From Sandaracinaceae bacterium (GTDB taxonomy: Bacteria; Myxococcota_A; Polyangia; Polyangiales; Houyiibacteriaceae), in contig JACKEJ010000010.1 of assembly GCA_020633055.1 (NCBI GenBank), positions 124,001-188,000 of the forward strand: DNA of 64,000 nt. The letters are read 5' to 3'. The stretch's first letter is position 1, and each line of letters opens with the position of its first letter. Below the pieces are notes generated by a model, which worked only from the letters and a program-made list of their open reading frames with translations, was not told the DNA's origin and ran no database searches. Positions 9,192 through 17,015 of this stretch are shown here, in pieces. Both the position numbers and the translations under genes were made by a program.

Positions 9192-10703
9192 GTGTCGTGG
9201 ACGGTCGCGAGTATCGGAACGGCCTTGGGAGGGGCGCTGCTTCGCCACGAGATCCTGGGCAGCGCTGCGCCGTTCGTGGACGATCGTTACCTCGTCACCC
9301 GGGTCCTGGGCCGCGGTACGTCGGGGGTCGTCGTGGAGGCGTGGGACAGTCGCCTAGCGCGCGCACTCGCCATCAAGCTCGCCCCCGTCTCCTCGGCGTC
9401 GGCATCGATGCTCGACGAAGCGCGCACGCTGGCGCAGCTGCGGCGTCCGCCCAACATCGTTCACGTGTACGAGGCCGCCCGTGGGCGGCTGACCCTGGAC
9501 GACGGGGACGTCTCGGTGGACTTCATTGTGATGGAGCTCATCCGCGGCACCACCCTGCGTTCTGTCACTGCCGCCCCCGGCATGACCCCTGCCCGCGTCG
9601 TCGAACTCTACATCGGGGTTCTGCGCGGCATGGTGTTCCTGCACGAGCACGGCATCGTCCATGGCGACATCAAACCCGACAACGTCCTGGTGGACAGCAG
9701 CGGCGCCCCCATTCTCGTCGACCTCGGGTTTGGAGCCGTCATCGCCGAGAGGGGTGTCGGAGTACGACGCGGCGCGATACAAGGCACGGCGCCCTACATG
9801 GCCCCCGAGGTGCGTCGCGGCGAGATTCGCCGACGGAGCGATGTCTATGCCGTGGCCGTCTCGATCTGGGAGACGCTCGCTGGTGAGCCACCGTTTGCCG
9901 CGGAGAGCCCAGAAGCCAACATGTTCGGGAACGTGCGCGGCCAGCGAGGTCGGGAGCGGATTCCACGGACGCTGATCCGCATGCTGCAGTCGTGCATGCG
10001 ACCCAATGCGAGTCGCCGGCCAACGTCCGCAGCGGTGTTGCGTGCCTTGGAGAGGTCCTCGCTCTTCGTGAGCGGAACCTTCCAGCGCACACTGAAGGTC
10101 GGCGCCGCGGCCTCGGTCGTCGTCGCCGTGGTCGCGGCATCGAACGGGAGCCTTCAGAACTTGTGGTCGTCGTCGGAAGCGCCCACCGCGCCGGACGCGT
10201 ACCCGCTCGGGGAAGCCGGGGACGGTTCGGACGGCGACCCATCGTCCGCCACGCGCGAGTCACCCGCCCACCCGCGAAGTGCCCTGGAGTCCGCTGGAGC
10301 TGAAGTGCACGAGGCATATCGTCGCTGGTATCGACACTACTTCGAGCGCAACGTCGAGGCTCACTACGCCGCCTATCACTTTCCGTTGGAGACCTTCTAC
10401 GGCTTGTCCGGCGGCGTCTCGCGGGAGCGACTCGAGGGCCTGCAGCGGGGGGTGGACCTCCGCTACGCGGCTGCCATGCCCGTCACGCGTCGCTGCTCGT
10501 ATGCGGCCCCTGTCTCGCCAACGCGCGTGTTCGTCCTGGAGCGGAGCTGCTCATCGAGGGAGCAGGTCTTCCGCTTTCTGGAGTACCGGCGCGGACCCGA
10601 CGGCTGGAAGATCCACCGCGAGGCGGACTCCGCGCGGCATCGCGGTTGGGACGTGGAGCGAGTCCTCGAATACGCACAACGCTGGGACCCGTCGCTCAGG
10701 TAG
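9192..10703 (+). CDS. Membrane Ser/Thr kinase with variant catalytic motifs
   Basis: A 503-aa protein from GTG 9192. Kinase domain residues ~32-280: Gly loop GRGTSGVV (40-47), ATP-binding K62 (AIKLAP), catalytic loop HGDIKPDN (157-164) and metal loop DLGFGA (177-182), then GTAPYMAPE. The Arg of HRD is Gly and the Phe of DFG is Leu; Asp, Lys, Asn and the metal Asp remain, so activity is plausible and less dependent on activation-loop phosphorylation. A membrane segment near 305-320 (AAASVVVAVVAA) is followed by a ~125-residue outer domain (YRRWYRHYFERNVEAHY) that resembles an NTF2-like fold, perhaps a sensor. An ECF sigma gene follows 136 bases downstream on the same strand. Confidence 0.85.
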   Translation: MSWTVASIGTALGGALLRHEILGSAAPFVDDRYLVTRVLGRGTSGVVVEAWDSRLARALAIKLAPVSSASASMLDEARTLAQLRRPPNIVHVYEAARGRLTLDDGDVSVDFIVMELIRGTTLRSVTAAPGMTPARVVELYIGVLRGMVFLHEHGIVHGDIKPDNVLVDSSGAPILVDLGFGAVIAERGVGVRRGAIQGTAPYMAPEVRRGEIRRRSDVYAVAVSIWETLAGEPPFAAESPEANMFGNVRGQRGRERIPRTLIRMLQSCMRPNASRRPTSAAVLRALERSSLFVSGTFQRTLKVGAAASVVVAVVAASNGSLQNLWSSSEAPTAPDAYPLGEAGDGSDGDPSSATRESPAHPRSALESAGAEVHEAYRRWYRHYFERNVEAHYAAYHFPLETFYGLSGGVSRERLEGLQRGVDLRYAAAMPVTRRCSYAAPVSPTRVFVLERSCSSREQVFRFLEYRRGPDGWKIHREADSARHRGWDVERVLEYAQRWDPSLR

Positions 10704-10720
10704 CGCGACGTGCAGTTTTT
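10690..10720 (+). terminator. Possible weak intrinsic terminator
   Basis: CGTCGC at 10690-10695 pairs perfectly with GCGACG at 10705-10710 (9-nt loop), followed after five bases by TTTTT at 10716-10720. The stem overlaps the kinase stop codon. The short stem and the gap before the T run make it weak. Confidence 0.3.
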
Positions 10721-10839
10721 CTGAGCTGATTTCCCCGTCGTTGGCTCGACGACCCTCGAGCGGAGATGCACGCACAGCTGACGGCGCTGTGGCAGCGTGT
10801 CGAGCGGCTCGAGACTCAGGACCGCGCGCGAGTGTGTCC

Positions 10840-11445
10840 ATGACCAGCCCGAACGACACCATTGCCGAAGGCCTGTCGGCGGCGCTAACCTCGCTCGATG
10901 AGGGCAAGGACATGTCCCAACTGACGGCGCAACAACGCACCCAGGTCGATGCGCTCATCAAGAGTGAGTGGCCCAAGCTGGAGCGCTTCTTCCGTTCCAA
11001 GGTCCCGTACGGCGACATCCAGGACGTGGCCCAGAACACGTTGCTCGCGTACGTCAAGCGAGTCGGAACCCCGATCAAGGATCAAAGGGGCTACCTGTGG
11101 CAGATCGCCCGAAACCAGGTGGCCGACATGTACCGTCGCCGCCGCGTGCTCCCCGACGGCTTCGACAGCAGCGTGCACTCTGTCATGAACTTCGGTCCCA
11201 CGATGAGCAGCGTCATCAACCGCAAGAACCAGCTCACCAAGGCGCTTCAGAGCCTCGCGCTCGACCAGCAGACAGCCATCGAGCTGAAGTACGGCGAAGG
11301 GCTGACAGACTCTGAGGCCGCCATCGCATTGGAGGTCAGTGTGGCGACCTACAAACGCTATGTGAGCGCGGGGCTCTCGACGCTCCGCGACCAGTACGGC
11401 GTCACCGATCTCGAGCAGCTGGGCGACGCGTACCGCAACGGCTGA
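10840..11445 (+). CDS. ECF-type RNA polymerase sigma factor
   Basis: A 201-aa protein from ATG 10840; an internal ATG at 10912 with AAGGA just before it is a possible alternative. Region 2 is at ~43-105: WPKLERFFRSKV, DIQDVAQNTLLAYV, then YLWQIARNQVADMYRRRR, the typical -10 recognition helix end. Region 4 at ~135-190 has ALQSLALDQQTAIELKYGEGLTD followed by a helix-turn-helix (SEAAIALEVSVATYKRYVSAG). Its place 136 bases after a membrane kinase suggests that kinase signalling controls it, as known for several kinase-linked ECF groups; no anti-sigma gene is seen next to it. Confidence 0.9.
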   Translation: MTSPNDTIAEGLSAALTSLDEGKDMSQLTAQQRTQVDALIKSEWPKLERFFRSKVPYGDIQDVAQNTLLAYVKRVGTPIKDQRGYLWQIARNQVADMYRRRRVLPDGFDSSVHSVMNFGPTMSSVINRKNQLTKALQSLALDQQTAIELKYGEGLTDSEAAIALEVSVATYKRYVSAGLSTLRDQYGVTDLEQLGDAYRNG

Positions 11446-11493
11446 CGTCGCGTGCCGAGAGTCGCGACGTCGTGCCACGCGGACGTCCGGCCA

Positions 11494-12075
11494 TCACGAC
11501 CGTCGTCGTCTCATCAGCTCCCGAGCAGCGGACTTCAGCCGATCGTGGGCCGTGCTGCGACGAAGTAGCCGAAGGGCCCGCGCGGGGAGAGGCGACGTGA
11601 CGGTGTGCTCGACACCGCTCACGCGAAGGCCCCACGGCGTGTGGTCCTTCCCTTGCGAGCGCGAGTGGAAGGTGATGGTGCCGGCGGGCACCTCGACGTG
11701 GATCTCGACGTCCGGGTAGTCGTCCGTGTGTTCGATCCACGGCGTGTACTCCCCTGGCGTAGCTGGTGCCCGTGCGAGGGTACTCAGGATCCTTTTCGCG
11801 ACGGCCTGCGGGAGAGTCACCTCGAGAGACTCCTTGCGGCGCAGTTGCTCACCGACGCTGAGCTCGGCGGTACCGCCGAAGCTCCCGTCCGACTCCCGCG
11901 CGAGCATGACGTACATGATCTTTGGCGCCACCGGACTGAGCCCATGCCAGTAATCGCGCAGCTCGAGGCGCGAAGCACCCAACAGGCCATATGGGTCCCG
12001 GTGCGCGACGCGTGCTGCGCGGCCGCTCTCCACGGGGTCATCTCGCTCGGCGGCCTCCTGCATGGCGCCGAGCAT
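11494..12075 (-). CDS. Hypothetical protein, 193 aa
   Basis: Starts at ATG 12075 (MLGAMQEAAERD); ATG 12063 or GTG 12087 are alternatives, and none has a strong ribosome binding site. The frame continues upstream but there it is antisense-like Arg-rich noise over the propeller gene. The protein is soluble with no signal, mixed alpha/beta, and ends in a basic cluster RRRRS. It is the last gene of a three-gene unit (lipoprotein, propeller-like, this), 57 bases after the preceding stop. No family was recognised. Confidence 0.65.
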   Translation of the reverse strand: MLGAMQEAAERDDPVESGRAARVAHRDPYGLLGASRLELRDYWHGLSPVAPKIMYVMLARESDGSFGGTAELSVGEQLRRKESLEVTLPQAVAKRILSTLARAPATPGEYTPWIEHTDDYPDVEIHVEVPAGTITFHSRSQGKDHTPWGLRVSGVEHTVTSPLPARALRLLRRSTAHDRLKSAARELMRRRRS

Positions 12076-12131
12076 AGCAAGCGTCACGCCCCCGAAGGAG
12101 CAGCTGAACGCTCCACGACTGCCTATCGCGG

Positions 12132-13151
12132 TCAGTCTCGAAGCCAGCGCGCGGTGTCCACCCGGAGGATCTCGCCGTCCCCGCACAGTAGCAGGTCGCC
12201 CGGGGACCTCCCGGGGACGAGGCTGAGCAGGGTGCACAGGTGTGTCTCCCGCCGCCGTGTGGTGGGCGTGTAGCCATCTACCAGCAGCTCGGCGTCGAAC
12301 GTCATCGTGCCGAGGTCGCAGCCGAACAGCCGCCCCTCGCTGGTGGAGACCACCGCGTAGTCCGAGGAGAGGTACGCAGCCTGCTCGAGCCGGTTCCAGT
12401 CCTGCTCGGGGAACTCGCCCTTGGCGATGAGCGCTTGGTCTGGGAAGGCGACGCGCTCGAGCGCGCCATTGTCGACGAGGAGCGCCTCGGCTCCGTTGGG
12501 GGAGAAGCTGCAGAGGTACAGCTCCTCGCGCTGCCAGCGCCAGAGGCGGAGCGCGTTGCCCTCGAGCGCGCTGCTCCACATCACGCAGCCGTCACCACCG
12601 TCCGCGCCCCACACCAAGGGCGATCCGTTGGGCTGCAGCGAAAGGAGGTACCCGCAGTAGGCCCTGCCGTCGAAGTCCCGCGTGAGCGTCACCTCGCCGC
12701 TCGGTGACAGGTGCTCGAGGCGCACGCTCACGCCGTTGTCGGCGGTGAGGAGCAACCAGAGCCCCAGATCGTTCTCCAGGAGCACGTCCTCCAGCTGGTA
12801 CTCCCCTCGCTGGATGTCCACGGGGGCGTGCTGCGCGCTGGTCTCGATGTCGAACCGATGCAGCGTGCTCTCCACGAGGACGCCCATGCGCTTGGCGTCC
12901 GCGCTGAGCTTGACGGTCCGGGCCTTGGACGGGAACACGTGGTCGAAGCGCGGAGTGAGCGAAGGGGTGAGCACACCCGCGCGACGGGACGACGTGAACG
13001 CGACGTACCCACGTGCGACGTCCTGCGCTGACGCAGTGACGCTCGAGCGCGCAGTGACCGGCGCCGTACGGGTGAGAGGCAGAAGCTGATCCTCGGTGAA
13101 GCCTTCGGGCAACATGCTCTTGGTCTCGCCTTCTCGAATGGATGACATCAC
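12132..13151 (-). CDS. Propeller-like hypothetical protein
   Basis: A 339-aa cytoplasmic protein. Its ATG overlaps the stop of the lipoprotein gene as ATGA, so the two are translationally coupled. The sequence is a series of beta-rich units with WD-like phrases (KLSADAKRMGVLVES, LYLCSFSPNGAEALLVDNG, YLSSDYAVVSTSEGRLFGCDL), suggesting a beta-propeller, perhaps YVTN/WD40 class, without strict GH-WD signatures. It would act as a binding scaffold. No enzyme motif is visible. Confidence 0.75.
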   Translation of the reverse strand: MMSSIREGETKSMLPEGFTEDQLLPLTRTAPVTARSSVTASAQDVARGYVAFTSSRRAGVLTPSLTPRFDHVFPSKARTVKLSADAKRMGVLVESTLHRFDIETSAQHAPVDIQRGEYQLEDVLLENDLGLWLLLTADNGVSVRLEHLSPSGEVTLTRDFDGRAYCGYLLSLQPNGSPLVWGADGGDGCVMWSSALEGNALRLWRWQREELYLCSFSPNGAEALLVDNGALERVAFPDQALIAKGEFPEQDWNRLEQAAYLSSDYAVVSTSEGRLFGCDLGTMTFDAELLVDGYTPTTRRRETHLCTLLSLVPGRSPGDLLLCGDGEILRVDTARWLRD

Positions 13152-13780
13152 GGGGCCGCGAGGTCGTTCGGGTTGGCCTCACGGTCCGCGGTGGGCTCTG
13201 GACAATGGAGCCCAGGGTTGGTCGCGGCGTTGGGCACGTACACCTGCCAGGCGTCGGCGCTGGGCGGGTAGCTCTCTGTGGGGTCGTTGCACTGGGCGGA
13301 CTGCGTGGGCCCCACCACCACGAAGGTGCCCGCGGCGAGCTCGCACTGCGCCACCCAGCGCAGCTCGTTCAACTCGGTGCAGATGGCGTAGTCCGCCCGG
13401 TAGGTCGCGACGTCTCCGCTGGGCGGGGTGAGCGTCCACCACCCTCCGATGCGGTTGTTGGTGCCGCTCTCCGGTCCGTTCCACATGCGGTACACCGGGG
13501 CGCTCTCAACGAGCTCGGTGGGCAGCCCCTCGGTCACCCCACCGTGGCCGGGCTCGCCCGTCGCACGGTCCACCCAGCCCGTCTGCTCGGCCGTCGGCTC
13601 CACCAGCCGGAGGTGCACGGCGAGCTCGGCCGGCAACGGCGACGCGCCGCTCTCGGGCCCTTGCACGGGGGGTGGCGTGGCGCAGCCCGTGGCGACCCAT
13701 GCCACCACGAGCGAGATGAGCGACGGACCAACGACGCACAGGCGCCGCGACGAAGAGAACTTCCGATGACCCGCGAGCAT
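13148..13780 (-). CDS. Lipoprotein of unknown function
   Basis: A 210-aa protein from ATG 13780, with GGAGG six bases upstream. The N terminus (basic HRKFSSSRR, then hydrophobic LISLVVAWVATGC) is a lipoprotein signal with acylated Cys in TGCATPPP. A Pro-rich spacer is followed by a compact domain with paired Cys (ICTE, QCEL, QCND, HCPEP) and many Trp. First gene of a three-gene minus-strand unit. No family recognised. Confidence 0.8.
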   Translation of the reverse strand: MLAGHRKFSSSRRLCVVGPSLISLVVAWVATGCATPPPVQGPESGASPLPAELAVHLRLVEPTAEQTGWVDRATGEPGHGGVTEGLPTELVESAPVYRMWNGPESGTNNRIGGWWTLTPPSGDVATYRADYAICTELNELRWVAQCELAAGTFVVVGPTQSAQCNDPTESYPPSADAWQVYVPNAATNPGLHCPEPTADREANPNDLAAP

Positions 13781-13917
13781 GTGTTCCTCCACGCGCGGAG
13801 CGTATCCTGGGCCCCGCTCGCGACACAACGACCCAGACACGAACGAGTTCTCGCAGCGCGAGGCCAGGCGACATTTCGCAGCGCTGCGCCGAAGGATGCT
13901 GAAGTACCCTGCACGGC

Positions 13918-14514
13918 ATGGTCTGGGTCGTCTTGGGACTGAAGCGAGCGACGGAGCGGGTGCCCGGCGGGGCGCAGCTGCAGCGTCGCTGTGAGAGCTG
14001 CCAGGAGGACACCACGTTCTACGAGAAGGAGCTGAAGAGCACGTTTCGGCTCTACTTCCTGGACGTGTTCGACTTCAACCGCGACCGCGTGATGGCGTGC
14101 GGGGCCTGCGGCGCTTGCTACGTGACCGACGAAGTCGGCGGGGCACGGCTGCCCTCGCACACGGCGAGCCTCGAGAAGCAGCTGGAGCGCGGCGGGCAGG
14201 CCGTGGGTAAGTTCGCGGCGGACATGGGCGAGAGCGCGGCCACCGTCGGCGCCGAGATCAGTCGAGGGCTGCGCACGACCGCCTCCGACGTGACGCGTGG
14301 TCTGAGCGACCTGGCTGCACGCGCTGGGAGCGGGAGCCTGCCCGATCTTGCCAAGCGCGCCGTCGCAACCGTCGCGGCCGGCCCACAGCGTGAGCGCGAC
14401 CCCGAGCCGAGCGCCGACGAGGTGGTGGGCCTGCGCGAGCTGGACGTCCCTGACGACCTCGAAGAGCGCTTCCGCGAGCTGGAGCGCAAAGCCGGCATTC
14501 GGCGCGACAGGTAG
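13918..14514 (+). CDS. Zinc-ribbon protein with helical tail
   Basis: A 198-aa protein from ATG 13918. The first 70 residues form a putative zinc ribbon: C25-x2-C28 (CESC) and C61-x2-C64 (CGACGAC, with an extra Cys at 67), joined by FRLYFLDVFDF. Residues 80-140 are predicted helical with regular hydrophobic spacing (GKFAADMGESAATVGAEISRGLRTTASDVTRGL), like a short amphipathic or coiled segment. The tail is acidic then basic. A zinc-ribbon family YccA/zinc_ribbon_15-type identity is possible but not certain. The next gene starts 22 bases downstream. Confidence 0.7.
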   Translation: MVWVVLGLKRATERVPGGAQLQRRCESCQEDTTFYEKELKSTFRLYFLDVFDFNRDRVMACGACGACYVTDEVGGARLPSHTASLEKQLERGGQAVGKFAADMGESAATVGAEISRGLRTTASDVTRGLSDLAARAGSGSLPDLAKRAVATVAAGPQRERDPEPSADEVVGLRELDVPDDLEERFRELERKAGIRRDR

Positions 14515-14536
14515 CCACCGCAACGAGGTCCCAGCC

Positions 14537-15508
14537 ATGACCGACACCCGCACCGAGTTCACTCGCCTGACCCTGTTCGTTCCTGGATCGCCACCCACGC
14601 TCGACACCTGGGGCGCCAGGCTCGCGAGCGTTGGGCTGACCATCGAGGACGGTCGCTGCACGGGTCTCGCGGGCGTGGGGCCCATCACCATCAGTCACAT
14701 CCCCAACGATGGCCACTTCGCTGAGGCGTTCTGCTTCGGCACCGTTGCGGAGCCAATGCTCGCGGCGTTGGCGCGTGCACCGAGCGCGTTGGTCTGCGAG
14801 CTCCCCGTGGACCTGCTCGCGGGGCGCGCGGCCGTCGTCACGTTCGTCCGCGCGCTGCGCGACGCAGGTGCCCTCGCGGTGCGCATCGAAGAATCCAAGA
14901 TGGGCTGGGCCGTCGACGACTGGCTGGACCACTTCGCGTCCGACGACCCGCGCCGCTGGTACCGAGGTGCTGTCTTCGCGCTCGTCGGCGACGACGCATG
15001 CGAGACGTGCGGCATGCACGCGTTCTCTCTTCCGGACGCTCTGGTTCCCGTCGAGGAGAACGCAGAGGACGCCAGGTACTTCGCAGACGTGCTGTGCATG
15101 TACCAGCTGGCGGAGGATCCCACGTTGGCGTCCGGCCACACCTTCGCCCCCGACGCGGACACCCCGCGACGCGTCCTCGTTCGTTGGCCAGCCCTTGCGT
15201 ACTCGTCGGGACACTCGTGCCACAACCCCTATGGCGTGTGGCGCTGCGAGAGCCCGCAGCCGAACCAGGTTGGCCCCTCGGCGGGAGCGTTTCTGTTCAC
15301 GCCGTCGCTGCATGCGTTGCTCGTCGCGCGGCAGCGCGCACAGAAGGCGCCGCTGACCCGAGCCGATGTCCTCGCGGTGCGAGACGAGGCCGCGTGCATG
15401 GGCGTCGACCACGGCATGGCCCGGCAGATGGAACGAGCCCGAGGGTACGCCGACCTCGACCCCGTGCTGCTCTGGGAACAATGGAGCGCGATCGTCGACG
15501 CTAGATAG
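14537..15508 (+). CDS. Hypothetical protein, 323 aa
   Basis: ATG 14537 has GAGG nine bases upstream and lies 22 bases after the zinc-ribbon gene, probably one operon. The protein is soluble with no signal. It begins with a beta-strand/helix unit (TLFVPGSPPTLDTWGARLASVG) of the sort found in small immunity-type domains, and holds a Cys pair (ACETCGMH) and a second cluster (SGHSCHNPYGVWRC). No catalytic motif or known family was recognised. Confidence 0.7.
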   Translation: MTDTRTEFTRLTLFVPGSPPTLDTWGARLASVGLTIEDGRCTGLAGVGPITISHIPNDGHFAEAFCFGTVAEPMLAALARAPSALVCELPVDLLAGRAAVVTFVRALRDAGALAVRIEESKMGWAVDDWLDHFASDDPRRWYRGAVFALVGDDACETCGMHAFSLPDALVPVEENAEDARYFADVLCMYQLAEDPTLASGHTFAPDADTPRRVLVRWPALAYSSGHSCHNPYGVWRCESPQPNQVGPSAGAFLFTPSLHALLVARQRAQKAPLTRADVLAVRDEAACMGVDHGMARQMERARGYADLDPVLLWEQWSAIVDAR

Positions 15509-15640
15509 TGCCGCACGTCGCGCGTTGTCGCGTTGTCGCACACCACCGACCGAAGACTGTCAGCCTGTCGCGTCGCGCTCGTCCGGAGCGCGAGTGGATT
15601 GCGGAATCGCGATGGTACGCACCTTGCTCTGCACGCTCGC

Positions 15641-16078
15641 ATGCCACGTCACCCGCACGCCTCCCTCCTTCCACCAGCGTCCCCACGCGCGCCCACGAGA
15701 GTTCGTCGCGCACATCCGCGGGGCTTCACGCTCATGGAGATCCTCGTCGTCATCACGCTCATCGCGCTCATCAGCGGCGCGGTCGGCGTGTCGGTGATGA
15801 ACCACCTCATGGAGGCCAAGGTGAAGCTCGCCCGCGTGGACGCGGCGACAGTGCGACAGGCCGCGCGCGTGTTCCAGCTGAACGAAGGGCACTGCCCCAC
15901 GATGGAGCAGCTGCAACAGTCTGGGGGCCTCGACGAGGAGACGCGCACCGAGGATCCGTGGGAGACCCCCTTCCACCTCGACTGCGACAACGGGCCGCGC
16001 GTGCTCTCGGCCGGCCCAGACAGGGAGTTCGGCACGGACGACGACATCGGCTCGGCGCACGGCGACCCGTCCCGCTGA
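15641..16078 (+). CDS. Type II secretion GspG-like pseudopilin
   Basis: A 145-aa protein from ATG 15641. A basic leader ends in the prepilin peptidase site G28-F29 with Glu at +5 (RGFTLMEILVVITLIALI), then the hydrophobic N-terminal helix of class III signal pilins. The globular part matches major pseudopilins in layout: KVKLARVDAATVRQAARVFQLNEGHCPTM is the alpha-C helix region, then DPWETPFHLDC and GPDREFGTDDDI, the GspG calcium-site-like end. Gly at -1 and Glu at +5 are conserved. No other secretion gene is nearby, so it is an orphan or a distant member of a dispersed set. Confidence 0.88.
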   Translation: MPRHPHASLLPPASPRAPTRVRRAHPRGFTLMEILVVITLIALISGAVGVSVMNHLMEAKVKLARVDAATVRQAARVFQLNEGHCPTMEQLQQSGGLDEETRTEDPWETPFHLDCDNGPRVLSAGPDREFGTDDDIGSAHGDPSR

Positions 16079-16123
16079 GCGCAGTTCGACTGGACCCGCG
16101 AGCGCGCCCGTGGCGCCGGTAGC

Positions 16124-16573
16124 TCACACGTCGCCGTCGGGGTGCTGGTTGGACGCGATGTCGCGGAAGAACGCGTCCACCGCGCGCTGCTCCTCGGCGC
16201 TGCGGGTCGGCAGCGCGCTGAGCCCATCGCACCACGGCAAGCGCGACTCGAGGCCCACCTGCAGCACGGGCGCCACGTCGCGCGGGTCGTCCAACGTCGC
16301 GATGGCGACCTCCACCGAGTAGCCCAGCGGCTCGTAGGTGAGCGGCGTGCCGCAGTCCGCGCAGAAGCCGCGGCGCACCTTGTTGGAGCTCTGGAAGTGC
16401 CGCAGCGCCCCCCGCGTGAGCCGGAAGCCCTTGGCCGTGACCAGCGGCGCGAACGCGTTGCCGAACGCCTTCTGGCACATGCGGCAGTGACAGATGGACG
16501 CGCGCCCCAGGGGCCCGTCCACCGCGTAGCGAATGGCGCCGCACTGGCACCCACCGGTCCTGATCTCGGTCAT
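16124..16573 (-). CDS. GFA-family (CENP-V/GFA) zinc protein
   Basis: A 149-aa protein from ATG 16573. It carries the complete set of zinc ligands of the glutathione-dependent formaldehyde-activating family: GGCQCGAIRY near residue 9, then ICHCRMCQKAFG near 28, and FCADCGTPLTYE near 70. Family members bind one or two zinc ions; a few act on S-hydroxymethylglutathione but most have no proven substrate. Length is typical. It is divergent from hipB with 184 bases between starts; the array of hip operators lies in that gap and could affect it too. Confidence 0.9.
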   Translation of the reverse strand: MTEIRTGGCQCGAIRYAVDGPLGRASICHCRMCQKAFGNAFAPLVTAKGFRLTRGALRHFQSSNKVRRGFCADCGTPLTYEPLGYSVEVAIATLDDPRDVAPVLQVGLESRLPWCDGLSALPTRSAEEQRAVDAFFRDIASNQHPDGDV

Positions 16574-16637
16574 GGGCGAACTGTAGGGCGCGCGACGGTG
16601 TTGGGGACCCTTCGTCTGACCGAGACGATCCCCGTAT

Positions 16638-16649
16638 TCCCGTACGGGA
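16638..16649. promoter_or_regulatory. HipB operator-like palindrome, distal copy
   Basis: TCCCGTACGGGA is a perfect 12-bp palindrome centred at 16643.5. It is the first of three related palindromes upstream of hipB. Confidence 0.75.
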
Positions 16650-16686
16650 CAACACGTGGCTCGAAGTGGGCTCGACCGGCCGAGTG

Positions 16687-16700
16687 TTCCCGTTCGGGAA
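16687..16700. promoter_or_regulatory. HipB operator-like palindrome, middle copy
   Basis: TTCCCG-TT-CGGGAA, centred at 16693.5, exactly 50 bp from its neighbours on both sides. An overlapping GGGAAAATTTCCC near-palindrome runs to 16708, an AT-rich patch that may include promoter elements. Confidence 0.75.
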
Positions 16701-16736
16701 AATTTCCCTAGTTCAGCGCACCTACCGTGCGCTACG

Positions 16737-16750
16737 ATCCCGTTCGGGAT
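16737..16750. promoter_or_regulatory. HipB operator-like palindrome, proximal copy
   Basis: ATCCCG-TT-CGGGAT, centred at 16743.5 and ending eight bases before the hipB ATG, so bound protein would block transcription or initiation. The half-site resembles the E. coli HipB half-site TATCC but with a shorter spacer. Confidence 0.78.
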
Positions 16751-16757
16751 CACGCCC

Positions 16758-17015
16758 ATGAAGCACACGGGAAGACACATCGAGCACATCGACGACCTGG
16801 CCTCGTCCATCCGCGACGCGCGGCGCGGCATGGGCGCAACCCAGAGCGAGCTCGCGGGGTTCGCGGGTGTGGGCGTGCGGTTCGTCTCCGAGGTGGAGAA
16901 CGGGAAGGAGACCGCAGAGGTGGGCAAGGTGCTGCAGCTGCTGCAGCGGCTGGGGCTCGAGCTGTGGGTCGTGCCGCGCGGCGGTCAGCTCCCCGAGGAC
17001 GATGAGCGCTCCTGA
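16758..17015 (+). CDS. hipB: HipB-like antitoxin/repressor (Xre family)
   Basis: An 85-aa protein from ATG 16758; upstream codons in the frame overlap the operators. It is a single Xre helix-turn-helix domain: LASSIRDARRGMGATQSELAGFAGVGVRFVSEVENGKETAEVGKVLQLLQRLGLEL matches the family in length and register, with the recognition helix at VGVRFVSEVENG. In HipBA modules this protein binds the kinase toxin and represses the operon. The stop overlaps the hipA start by 14 bases, so the two are coupled. Three palindromes at 50-bp intervals lie directly upstream. Confidence 0.92.
   Translation: MKHTGRHIEHIDDLASSIRDARRGMGATQSELAGFAGVGVRFVSEVENGKETAEVGKVLQLLQRLGLELWVVPRGGQLPEDDERS

Noticed and set aside
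16687..16750. Possible short CRISPR-like array
   Set aside because: Repeats are palindromes only 12-14 bp long with three copies and sit in front of hipB; they are operators.
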